Source: Leptolinea sp. UBA1437 (lineage in GTDB: Bacteria; Chloroflexota; Anaerolineae; Anaerolineales; Anaerolineaceae). From it: DNA of 16,254 nt. The notes under the pieces were generated by a model, which saw nothing but the letters and a program-made list of their open reading frames with translations, searched no databases and was not told where the DNA came from. Positions 7,538 through 15,003 of this stretch are shown piece after piece. The position numbers and the translations under genes were made by a program. The stretch spans positions 1 through 16,254 of the forward strand of contig DCTP01000135.1 of NCBI GenBank assembly GCA_002329625.1, read 5' to 3'. Each line of letters begins with the position of its first letter. Position 1 is the stretch's first letter.

Positions 7538-8671
7538 TTGAAAATTCTCTATTTTTCGCGGGATTACTGCCCTCATGATTATCGTTTTCTAAAAGCCATT
7601 CATGATATCGGTCATGAGGTTTTCTTTCTGCGGCTCGAGAACTCGGGAAGAAATTTGGAGAGCCGTGAATTGCCAGAGGGGGTTCACGAAGCGGAATGGC
7701 GGTGGCGGGAAATCCCTTATGATCCACGAAATGCGGACGCCATCTTATCAGATCTGAAAGAGATTTTTGACCAAATCCAACCTGATGTTATTCATAGCGG
7801 ACCATTAACAGATGTTTCATGGTTGACGGCCGAAGCAGATCTTCATCCGCATGCGGCGATGTCATGGGGGTTCGACCTGATGCATGATATCGAAGCGGAT
7901 CCGAGACTGAAACAAAACGCTGCGATTGCCCTGCATCAAGCTGATTGGTTCCTGGGTGACTGTTATGTCGAACGAGATACGGCAATCCCTTTGGGACTGA
8001 AGAAAGATCATGCGACGATTTTCCCTTGGGGAATCGATCCCAAGCAATTTTGCAAAGGGAACAGTGCCGTTCGGCGGGAATTGGCTGAAGAAGATGAATT
8101 CCTGTTGCTCAGTACACGGTCCCTTGAACCGAATTATCGGGTGGATATTACACTTTCCGCATTTATCGTCGCTGCCGCAAAAGAACCAAAACTGAAATTG
8201 GCAATTTTAGCGGATGGCAGCCAATTTAAATTGTTACGGAATATTGCGGATGCCGCTCCCAAAGAAATTAGGGATCGCATTTTGTGGCTCGGCAGAAAAC
8301 CGAATGATCAGCTGATCGATTATTATCGGGCGGCGGATCTTTATTTAAGTGCATCGATCACCGACGGATCTTCCGTATCCCTATTAGAAGCGATGGCATG
8401 TGAAATTCCCGTTCTGGTTTCGGATATTCCGGGAAATTTGGAATGGGTGGAGGATGGAAGGACAGGTTTTTTGTTTAAAACAGGCGATTCTGCCCAAATG
8501 GCTGATAAAATTCTTTTCTGCTATCAAAATCGTGGGGAAATGCAAAATATTATCGCTCCCGCACGAAGACTGATCGAAGAAAAAGCGGATTGGGAGAAGA
8601 ATAAATATCGACTGACGGAAGCTTATCGGAATGCCGTTACGGTCTGTAACAGCCGATACGATTCGAAATAA
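7538..8671 (+). CDS. GT4-family glycosyltransferase (GT-B fold)
   Basis: This 377-residue protein is a cytoplasmic family 4 retaining glycosyltransferase. The N-terminal Rossmann domain starts MKILYFSRDYCPHDYRFLKA. The C-terminal donor-binding domain shows LSTRSLEPNYRVD (191-203), ILWLGRKPNDQLIDYYRAAD (248-267) and SDGS-like SITDGSSVSLLEAMAC (273-288), ending with PVLVSDIPGN (291-300). The first glutamate of the usual E-x7-E motif is an aspartate here (D276), as in a known subset of the family. The start is TTG at 7538, one base after the NeuB stop, supported by GGAAG at 7527-7531. Its place between the synthase and the cytidylyltransferase suggests it works on the same glycan. CMP-nonulosonate donors are not typical for GT4, so a different sugar is likely. 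Confidence 0.88.
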   Translation: MKILYFSRDYCPHDYRFLKAIHDIGHEVFFLRLENSGRNLESRELPEGVHEAEWRWREIPYDPRNADAILSDLKEIFDQIQPDVIHSGPLTDVSWLTAEADLHPHAAMSWGFDLMHDIEADPRLKQNAAIALHQADWFLGDCYVERDTAIPLGLKKDHATIFPWGIDPKQFCKGNSAVRRELAEEDEFLLLSTRSLEPNYRVDITLSAFIVAAAKEPKLKLAILADGSQFKLLRNIADAAPKEIRDRILWLGRKPNDQLIDYYRAADLYLSASITDGSSVSLLEAMACEIPVLVSDIPGNLEWVEDGRTGFLFKTGDSAQMADKILFCYQNRGEMQNIIAPARRLIEEKADWEKNKYRLTEAYRNAVTVCNSRYDSK

Positions 8672-8674
8672 CAA

Positions 8675-9451
8675 ATGAAGACGACACTCATCATTCAAGC
8701 CCGAATGGGATCCAGCCGTTTACCCGGGAAAGTGATGAAAAATTTATCCGGTAAGCCGATGCTGGAATGGGTTATCAGGCGCGGAGAACAGGCAAAAAAA
8801 ATTGACGAAACGGTAGTCGCCACAACGACCGATCCTTCCGATGTTGCCGTCGCCGACTGGTGTGAAATCAACTCGGTACCCTGTTATCGAGGATCGACTT
8901 ATGATGTTCTCGATCGCTATTATCAAACCGCTCTTTGGAGAGAGACGGATCGTATCGTGCGGGTGACCGCGGATTGTCCTTTGATCGATCCGAATGTAAT
9001 TGATGATGTCGTCTCATTATATGAAACGACCGGAGCGGATTTTGCGGCGAATCGATTACCCCCTCCTTGGCATCGAACCTTTCCGATTGGATTGGATGTC
9101 GAAGTGGTTTCGTTTCCTTTATTGGAGAGAGCGTGGAAAGAAGCGGATAAACCTTTTGAGCGCGAACATGTCATGCCTTGGTTTTATACCCCCGAAGGTC
9201 GTTTTAAGGTGGCGATTCTGGATCATGACCCGGATTGCGGAATGCATCGATGGACTGCTGATACGCCAGATGATTTCGAATTATTACAGGAAATTTTTCG
9301 GCGGTTACCCGATCCGTTGCATGCATCCTGGACGGAAGTGCTTAAACTGGTTGAGCGATTCCCCGAATTGGAACAGATAAACGAGACAACCCACGCCAAA
9401 CAAGTGGATGCAATCGACGAGCGAATCCTCAGGGATAAAAAAACATTATGA
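8675..9451 (+). CDS. spsF: SpsF/CMP-Kdo synthetase-like cytidylyltransferase
   Basis: This 258-residue soluble enzyme belongs to the nucleotidyltransferase family that activates acidic sugars with CTP. It contains QARMGSSRLPGKVM (8-21), the metal and nucleotide-binding VTADCPLIDP (97-106) and GLDVEV (139-144), all typical of SpsF-like proteins from spore-coat and nonulosonic acid clusters. Its length fits a single cytidylyltransferase domain with no fused hydrolase or acyltransferase. It lies four bases after the GT4 gene and overlaps the next gene by ATGA at 9448-9451. With NeuB two genes upstream, the simplest role is making the CMP-activated form of the acid that NeuB produces. The family is certain; the substrate is inferred. 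Confidence 0.87.
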   Translation: MKTTLIIQARMGSSRLPGKVMKNLSGKPMLEWVIRRGEQAKKIDETVVATTTDPSDVAVADWCEINSVPCYRGSTYDVLDRYYQTALWRETDRIVRVTADCPLIDPNVIDDVVSLYETTGADFAANRLPPPWHRTFPIGLDVEVVSFPLLERAWKEADKPFEREHVMPWFYTPEGRFKVAILDHDPDCGMHRWTADTPDDFELLQEIFRRLPDPLHASWTEVLKLVERFPELEQINETTHAKQVDAIDERILRDKKTL

Positions 9452-10365
9452 CGACCATGACGATTTTTATCTCTCCCAAACCATTTAATCGCCAGCATAT
9501 CGCAACGATTCAAAGGAATGCCATTCAATCGTGGAAACAATTGGGAGAGGATGTAGACATTGTTTTGATCGGCGAAGATATCGGTGTTCAGGAAGCGGCT
9601 GAGCAGCTGGGAGTGCGGTATATTGCTGAAGTAAAACGAAACGAATCCGGTACACCACTTCTGAGCGATATTTTCGCACTTGCTAAAGACACTTCAGATT
9701 CTCCACTATTGGCATATGTGAATGCAGATATTATTCTTTTCCCGGATTTTCTCGAACAAGCTCGACGAATGATGGAAAAGGAAAAGAAATTTCTTTTAGT
9801 TGGGCAGCGTTGGGATTTGGATTTACCTCGAAAAATTGATTTTTCAAACGATTGGCAAGGAAAGCTTCGGAAAGAACTGGCAGATCGCGGACGCAGGCAC
9901 CCGGCCGGAGGCAGTGATTATTTCATTTTCCCGCGTACTTGTTTCGAAAAAATCCCGGATTTTGCGATCGGACGTTCCGGTTGGGATAATTGGATGTTTT
10001 ATGAAGCACGGAAACAAGGCTGGAAGCTGATCGACTGTACAAAAGCGATCGATATCATTCATCAGGATCATGATTACGCCCATTTGCCTAACGGTCAATC
10101 CCATTATCGGTTGCCGGAATCGAAACATAATGTGGAATTAGCCGGTGGGAAGCGCACGATTTTTACGCTTTTGGATTGTGATTGGCAATTGGAGGCGAAT
10201 GGAAATTTGGTACGTCCTCCCCGAACAAAGAAAAAGATCCTAAGGGAAATGGAAATATTCCCGCTGATAAAATTGAAATCAAGAGTATTGGGCGAGATCG
10301 GTTTTGCCGTGTTTCATCCGGAAAAAGCCTATCGTGAATTTCGCTCGAGAAAAAAGAAAGATTGA
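9448..10365 (+). CDS. Putative GT-A-fold glycosyltransferase
   Basis: This 305-residue protein has the outline of a GT-A transferase but does not match a family I can name with confidence. Seen in order are an early strand DVDIVLIGEDIG (35-46), a DxD-like AYVNADIILFPDF (89-101), GGSDYFIFPR (154-163), GWDNWMFYEAR (178-188) and HQDHDY (205-210). The last is a His/Asp-rich stretch that could bind metal or donor sugar. The C-terminal tail (about 260-305) is basic and may contact the membrane surface. There is no signal peptide. The ATG at 9448 overlaps the cytidylyltransferase stop, which suggests coupled synthesis. An alternative is a non-catalytic sugar-binding relative. Donor and acceptor are unknown. 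Confidence 0.65.
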   Translation: MTTMTIFISPKPFNRQHIATIQRNAIQSWKQLGEDVDIVLIGEDIGVQEAAEQLGVRYIAEVKRNESGTPLLSDIFALAKDTSDSPLLAYVNADIILFPDFLEQARRMMEKEKKFLLVGQRWDLDLPRKIDFSNDWQGKLRKELADRGRRHPAGGSDYFIFPRTCFEKIPDFAIGRSGWDNWMFYEARKQGWKLIDCTKAIDIIHQDHDYAHLPNGQSHYRLPESKHNVELAGGKRTIFTLLDCDWQLEANGNLVRPPRTKKKILREMEIFPLIKLKSRVLGEIGFAVFHPEKAYREFRSRKKKD

Positions 10366-10380
10366 GATTTTTTTCGAATT

Positions 10381-10386
10381 TATAAT
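10381..10386 (+). promoter_or_regulatory. Possible -10 box of an internal promoter
   Basis: The perfect hexamer TATAAT lies 57 bases before the GT2 start in an AT-rich gap. The best -35 match nearby is TTGAGA (10362-10367), but the spacer is only 13 bases, well short of 17, so a standard sigma-70-type promoter is doubtful. Confidence 0.2.
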
Positions 10387-10390
10387 TTTT

Positions 10391-10418
10391 CGTGAAGTGC
10401 CCTGATCGGGCTTTCACG
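10391..10418 (+). other. Inverted repeat (possible RNA hairpin) in the 78-base gap before the GT2 gene
   Basis: Arms CGTGAA (10391-10396) and TTCACG (10413-10418) enclose a second pair, GCCC (10399-10402) and GGGC (10408-10411), around the loop TGATC, with a small bulge between them. No T-run follows; the T-rich stretch 10368-10390 is on the 5' side, so neither strand has the classic terminator form. A TATAAT at 10381-10386 lies just upstream. Confidence 0.5.
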
Positions 10419-10443
10419 AGAACGGGAAATAAAAAGGAAAATT

Positions 10444-11403
10444 ATGCGGATCGGTCAAAATCCGGCAAAATTTGTTAACAATGTCGCGAAACCGGCTCGG
10501 GTGACGGTCGCGATTTTGAATTACATTCCGTTTATCAGCGGCTATTATGCCGAATTACCCCAAGTCTTGCATGCCTGTCTTGACAGCATTGCTGAAAGTA
10601 CCGCAGACATCGAATATGATTTGATGGTTTTTGACAATGGCAGCTGCCCCGAAGTAAAAGATTTTTTGCGGAATGAATTGGATCAGGGAAGAATCCGGTA
10701 CCTTTTCTTATCCGAAAAAAATCTCGGGAAAGGGGGGGCTTGGAATATTATCTTAAACGGAGCTCCGGGAGAGATTATCGCCTACGCCGATAATGATTGT
10801 CTTTTTTCACCCGGATGGCTTTCCAAATCGATTGAAATCCTTGAAACCTATCCGAATGTCGGAATGGTGACAGCCCGTCCTTTTCGTACAAACCCTCAAT
10901 TCTATACCGCAACATTGGATTGGGCTGAAAAGACGGAAGATGTAAAATTGGAATCCGGACAATTCGTCCCTTTTGAAGTGTTCCGCGAATTCGATCTAAG
11001 TTTGGGGCAAACCGAAGAGGAAATTCGTTCACATTATGAAGCCACTTGCGATCATTTGCTGACCTATCACGGTGTCCAAGCAATCGCCGGTGCCTCGCAT
11101 TGGCAGTTCACCGCATATAAAAAGGTGTTATCTGAGTTTTTGCCGTTTCAAATGGATCGTCCGATGGGACAGGTTAAAGAGTTGGATTTAAGAATGAATG
11201 AGAAAGGGCTATTGCGTTTGATGCCTGTTCAGCCGTATGTGATGAATATGAGTAATACTTTGGCAGATGCGGCTAAAGAAAAGGCCCAATCAAAGAAAGC
11301 AGCCGGACGGAATCGCCTGTTGGATATGCCTCCGGTTAAAAAAACTCTGTTGGGATTCTATAATCAAATTTTCCGCTGGTACTATGATGACAGACAAAAA
11401 TAA
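10444..11403 (+). CDS. Family 2 glycosyltransferase (GT-A fold)
   Basis: This 319-residue inverting-type glycosyltransferase shows VTVAILNYIPF (20-30) as the first strand, VFDNGS (62-67) for nucleotide binding, NLGKGGAWN (93-101) and the metal-binding ADNDC (115-119) in place of the usual DxD. Later segments include GMVTARPFR (140-148) and GVQAIAGASHW. AAGGA at 10434-10438 supports the ATG. There are no membrane segments, so it acts in the cytoplasm on a lipid-linked acceptor. It follows the 78-base gap with a hairpin and precedes the interrupted gene after 78 further bases. The family is firm; the donor sugar is unknown. Confidence 0.85.
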   Translation: MRIGQNPAKFVNNVAKPARVTVAILNYIPFISGYYAELPQVLHACLDSIAESTADIEYDLMVFDNGSCPEVKDFLRNELDQGRIRYLFLSEKNLGKGGAWNIILNGAPGEIIAYADNDCLFSPGWLSKSIEILETYPNVGMVTARPFRTNPQFYTATLDWAEKTEDVKLESGQFVPFEVFREFDLSLGQTEEEIRSHYEATCDHLLTYHGVQAIAGASHWQFTAYKKVLSEFLPFQMDRPMGQVKELDLRMNEKGLLRLMPVQPYVMNMSNTLADAAKEKAQSKKAAGRNRLLDMPPVKKTLLGFYNQIFRWYYDDRQK

Positions 11404-11470
11404 GATTGCCATGGGAAGTTTTAAGGGGAATACCTGTTTCTCAAGACGATAGGCGACCGAATGCGGGCAA

Positions 11471-11478
11471 AAGGAAAG
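11471..11478 (+). promoter_or_regulatory. Ribosome binding site that decides the start of the interrupted gene
   Basis: AAGGAAAG lies four to six bases before the ATG at 11482. The earlier in-frame ATG at 11461 has no Shine-Dalgarno-like sequence upstream, so 11482 is the more likely start. Confidence 0.6.
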
Positions 11479-11481
11479 ATA

Positions 11482-11745
11482 ATGGATCAAACGAATCAGA
11501 CAAAAACGATCATGATCAGTGCCGATCATGGGCTGGCGATCGTTTATTTTCTTCAAACGGATGTCGTCAAAACGTTATTGGAGAAAGGCTTTCGGGTTGT
11601 TATCCTAACGGATGACGGCGTGACGGAAAAAATGAGGGAGAGATTCCAATTTTCCAACCTGTTCTTCGAAGGATTGCGACTCAAAGATGCGAAGATTTAT
11701 TTTGAAACGGTTGATCATAATCAACAATACTGGATTCATTTTTAA
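11482..11745 (+). pseudogene. N-terminal fragment of a GT-B-like (CDP-glycerol-transferase-like) protein, cut by an in-frame stop
   Basis: This 87-residue reading frame (94 residues if it starts at 11461) is the beginning of a larger protein and not a gene of its own. It starts TKTIMISADHGLAIVYFLQ and continues with TLLEKGFRVVILTDDGVTEK, a Rossmann-type N-terminus common in GT-B transferases. It ends QQYWIHF and then TAA at 11743-11745. The same frame continues without any shift (AGA TGG ATG GGA GGT), so one base change at the TAA codon would restore an open protein of about 500 residues. The next 410 codons form the matching C-terminal part. A real nonsense mutation, a strain-variable switch, or a sequencing or assembly error would all look like this. 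Confidence 0.7.
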
Positions 11746-11751
11746 AGATGG

Positions 11752-12984
11752 ATGGGAGGTTCCGATCAAGTCAATACCAACGCGATTGACAGCCATTTAC
11801 GCCAGATGGCATTCGAGACATCCCGAAGAGGAAAATTGCTGATGCCGTTTATTAAAACCTATATCCGTAAATTACGGAAATCGGCGGATGCGCGAAAGAG
11901 ATTGGTGAGAAAACAGAATCGCTATACCACCAATCTTTACGGAGACTTATTTGACCGATATCAACCGAATCTGGTTATAGCGAGTACGGCAGGTTGGCGG
12001 TCGGATCGTTATCTTTTACGGGAGGCGGCGGCGCGCGGAATCGAAACAGCTTTCGCTGTGATCGGTTGGGATAATCCTAGCAGTTATCGATTGCCGGGGG
12101 CACCCGTGCAATGGGTAAGTTGTTGGTCGGAAATTCAAAAACAAGAATTGACACTTGGAGCCGATTGGCTGCCGGAACGAGTCCATGTCGGTGGAATTCC
12201 CACTTACGACGGATATTTTCGCAAAATATGGCGGCTCAGCCGTGAAACATATTTCAAATATCACAACCTAGATCCGGATCGCAAACTGATTTCGTTTGCC
12301 TGCAGCTTTGTGACTTTTTCGCCGAATTATCAGGATATTGAAGCGTTGGTGAATATCATTTCTCAGGGGAAACTATCTTATCCCGCTCAATTATTAATTC
12401 GTCTGCATCCCAACCATTTTATTCCGGGTTCACTGTTTGAAGAAGAAGCCGAACGAATTCGTCGTCTGATCAAAGATAAACCGTATATTCATTTGGTTGA
12501 ACCGGTTGCGTTGGGCGGAGATCTCGGTTTCTATTCCGGCGAGGATATGCCTGAAAAAGATTCGATGATGGCTTGGTCGGATGTATTTTGCACCGTCTAT
12601 TCGACGATGGTAGTTGAGACCGCTATTCATGATCGGCCGATTATCAGTGTGTGTATCGACGCACCGGGGGGGTGGAAAAAGCCGGGAAAGTTCAGTTTAT
12701 CCTTAATGGAAATCGGAGAATGGCCGACCCATGAGCGATTTCGTGCCGCAAAAGCGGGAAAAGTCGTCTACAACGAAGAACAACTCACAGAAGCTCTGAA
12801 CTTTTATTTGGCTCATCCGGAAGCCGATTCTGCGGAGCGAAAACAGTTTGTTTCGGATGAATGTACTTTTACGGACGGAACCGCGGGAATTCGGACAGCC
12901 GAATATTTTGCCGCCGTTGCGGAAAATGCGCGCCGCCATTCGGAGCCAATCTATCACTTCGATCCGTTGCCTCCCGCTGATTGA
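11752..12984 (+). CDS. C-terminal part of the interrupted GT-B-like (CDP-glycerol-transferase-like) protein
   Basis: This 410-residue frame is in phase with the fragment upstream, two codons past its stop. It reads MGGSDQVNTNAIDSHLRQM at the join, then VIASTAGWRSDRYLLREA (75-92), a donor-domain strand KLISFACSFVTFSPNY (178-193), LLIRLHPNHF (214-223) and VFCTVYSTMVVETAIHDRP (278-296). RLHP and the S-T-x-x-x-E-x-A pattern recur in the UDP-GlcNAc-epimerase-like GT-B fold, including CDP-glycerol and capsule transferases, and the 543-residue protein at 1935 has the same two marks. The ATG at 11752 has no clear ribosome binding site (TTTAAAGATGG precedes it), so independent translation is doubtful, although reinitiation close to the stop is possible. 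Without the first 90 residues the N-terminal domain would be incomplete. The exact activity is unknown. Confidence 0.75.
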   Translation: MGGSDQVNTNAIDSHLRQMAFETSRRGKLLMPFIKTYIRKLRKSADARKRLVRKQNRYTTNLYGDLFDRYQPNLVIASTAGWRSDRYLLREAAARGIETAFAVIGWDNPSSYRLPGAPVQWVSCWSEIQKQELTLGADWLPERVHVGGIPTYDGYFRKIWRLSRETYFKYHNLDPDRKLISFACSFVTFSPNYQDIEALVNIISQGKLSYPAQLLIRLHPNHFIPGSLFEEEAERIRRLIKDKPYIHLVEPVALGGDLGFYSGEDMPEKDSMMAWSDVFCTVYSTMVVETAIHDRPIISVCIDAPGGWKKPGKFSLSLMEIGEWPTHERFRAAKAGKVVYNEEQLTEALNFYLAHPEADSAERKQFVSDECTFTDGTAGIRTAEYFAAVAENARRHSEPIYHFDPLPPAD

Positions 12985-12993
12985 AACAAGATT

Positions 12994-15003
12994 ATGGCAT
13001 TGCTCTATCCCGTTCTATCGATTCTTGAATCTCTTTTTGCGGGTTTACTTCTTTGGAAACCCGCCGAATCGGGTGGGATTTCACGACTGCGGTTGATCTT
13101 CATGATTCTGATTGTGCTGATCGTTGTTGTTGTTTTATCGGGTTGGCTTTTCAGATTAAAAATCTTGCAGCGATCGGAGAAAATCGGCACAGCTTGCTTT
13201 TTTCTTTCTGCGGCTTGTCTCTTTATCGCGTTTACAACCCGATTTTATTTTGATAATCCAGCGCTTGATTTTACGGTCGCTTACCTGAAGCAGGCGTTGC
13301 CTTTTATTCTCCTGACGGCGATTTTGTCATTACAAACTTTTATCGGCATTGTTTATTATTACTCTAAGGAAAACGGTTCCGTCTCACGGGCTTTCAAACA
13401 GTTATTTTGGGGTGGAAGAATCGTTTGGCAAGTTGTTTTAATTTTCTTGGCTTGCCTGACGTTGATGTCGGCATTTATTCCGATTCGAGCGAATTATTAT
13501 CCTTCCTTTGATTCCTCGATTTTCAGTTATATCGGACAGCAGATTCTGAGAGGAAAATTACCTTATGTGGATGGGTGGGATCATAAACCGCCGCTGATTT
13601 TTTATATTGATGCCTTCGGATTATGGTTGGCAAATGGGCACCTGATCGGGATTTGGCTGCTGGAAGTGATCGTTTTATTGCTGGGATCGATCCTATTTTT
13701 CCGGGTCTTAAAAAAATATTTTTCCGAATGGATTGCCCTTTCAGTAACCATGTTGGGAATTTTGCATCAAGCACGTTTATTTGATTTCGGTAACTATACC
13801 GAAGAATTTTCGTTGTTCTTTCAATTGGCTGCATTCGGCTTGGCTTTTTCGGATCGATTTCGGAATCGATTGGGCTGGCAGGGATTTCTCTCGGGCGTCC
13901 TTTGCGGGCTTGCATTTACCTGCAAACAAAATACGGTCGGATTGTGGGCGGCATTATTCTTACTTGATATTCTTCAGCTTTATTTGGATCATGATCAAAA
14001 ATCTACCTCCGTCAACCATGTGATTTATAAGTGGGTCCGATTTCTGATCGGATTTCTGGCGGTGAACGGAATTTGGATCGTTTATTTTGCCGTAAAAGGA
14101 ATTTTACGAGAATATTGGGATGTGGCGTTTGTTTATAATTTTGTCTATGCTCAAAAAAGCGGGGAGAGTCGATGGGCAACAGGGCTGACGACGCTGACAT
14201 TTTTACCTTCGTTATCGGTGTTTTTATTATTGGCTTTTTTGTCATGGCCTGCGGCGTTGTTTGATCGGATTCGCAGTTTCCGCCAATGCAACCGGAACGA
14301 TCGACAAAAACTGTTTGATCAGAACCGATTGTTATTGTTCGCCTTGATCGCTTTGCCGATCGAGCTTGTATTGGCAGGGTTGTCCGGGATGAATTATCAA
14401 CATTACTTTATTCTCTGTATGCCGTCGGCTTGTATTCTGGCGGCTTGGTTGGGAGATTCGATGATGCGCCAACTCTCCGTCCGTATGAAACCCGTTGCGG
14501 CATCATTGTTGGTATTAGCTGTCTTCTGGATCGGCTCCGTTCCGATGGCGAATGTCTATCGGCGAAACTATGAACCCCGGATGCCTTCCGCTGCAACCAA
14601 AACCGTTAATTTTCTGAATAGCAATACAGATGACGGAGACCTTGTTCAGCTTTGGGGAGGGGTGTTGGCGCCTTATGTGATGAGTGAACGATCCTCTCCG
14701 TCCCGCTTTTTCAATGTTCGGCCGCTTTATCTGTTCCCCGGTTATATGCAAGAGGAACAATGGGGAATATTCTTGGCTGATCTGAAAAAAAGTCCGCCTA
14801 AATTTATCATTTATATGAATGACCGTTTTTTGGCACAAGTCCCTTATAATTCAAACGGATTCTGTGAAGATTTTGATTTGGCGGATTATCAGCGATCGAC
14901 CTATCAATTTCTTTGCGATCATTATCGTTATCGAGAAACAATCAACGAAGGCATGAATGATGCCTGGGGTGTTTTTGAACGAACAGGAGAGGAAACAAAA
15001 TGA
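12994..15003 (+). CDS. GT39/ArnT-like polytopic membrane glycosyltransferase
   Basis: This 669-residue integral membrane protein has about 10-13 hydrophobic segments, for example at 4-21, 33-53, 66-82, 101-123, 143-163, 216-236 and 500-517. After the segment ending near 163 comes the first large outer loop with SFDSSIFSYIGQQILRGKLP (171-190) and GWDHKPP (194-200). This acidic loop followed by HKPP is the hallmark of PMT/ArnT-type (GT39/GT83) enzymes, which use polyprenyl-phosphate sugars on the outer face of the membrane. NYTEEF (267-272) lies in a later loop. The C-terminal 150 residues are soluble and probably extracytoplasmic. Two extra hydrophobic segments precede the usual first one. It starts nine bases after the previous stop with a weak ribosome site. 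The donor and target are not readable from sequence. Confidence 0.83.
   Translation: MALLYPVLSILESLFAGLLLWKPAESGGISRLRLIFMILIVLIVVVVLSGWLFRLKILQRSEKIGTACFFLSAACLFIAFTTRFYFDNPALDFTVAYLKQALPFILLTAILSLQTFIGIVYYYSKENGSVSRAFKQLFWGGRIVWQVVLIFLACLTLMSAFIPIRANYYPSFDSSIFSYIGQQILRGKLPYVDGWDHKPPLIFYIDAFGLWLANGHLIGIWLLEVIVLLLGSILFFRVLKKYFSEWIALSVTMLGILHQARLFDFGNYTEEFSLFFQLAAFGLAFSDRFRNRLGWQGFLSGVLCGLAFTCKQNTVGLWAALFLLDILQLYLDHDQKSTSVNHVIYKWVRFLIGFLAVNGIWIVYFAVKGILREYWDVAFVYNFVYAQKSGESRWATGLTTLTFLPSLSVFLLLAFLSWPAALFDRIRSFRQCNRNDRQKLFDQNRLLLFALIALPIELVLAGLSGMNYQHYFILCMPSACILAAWLGDSMMRQLSVRMKPVAASLLVLAVFWIGSVPMANVYRRNYEPRMPSAATKTVNFLNSNTDDGDLVQLWGGVLAPYVMSERSSPSRFFNVRPLYLFPGYMQEEQWGIFLADLKKSPPKFIIYMNDRFLAQVPYNSNGFCEDFDLADYQRSTYQFLCDHYRYRETINEGMNDAWGVFERTGEETK

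Noticed and set aside
11267..11452. Small plus-strand frame across the end of the GT2 gene
   Set aside because: It overlaps the well-supported GT2 C-terminus in another frame and its product has no known motif; the 78-base gap 11404-11481 shows nothing I can support except the ribosome site at 11471.
11743..11745. Recoding of the internal stop as selenocysteine or pyrrolysine
   Set aside because: The codon is TAA; those recodings use TGA and TAG. No readthrough signal is visible, so mutation or error is simpler.
13523..13915. 130-codon minus-strand open frame, and similar minus-strand frames throughout
   Set aside because: They lie wholly inside plus-strand genes with clear family motifs, have low-complexity Arg/Ser/Pro/His-rich products and show no recognisable domain.
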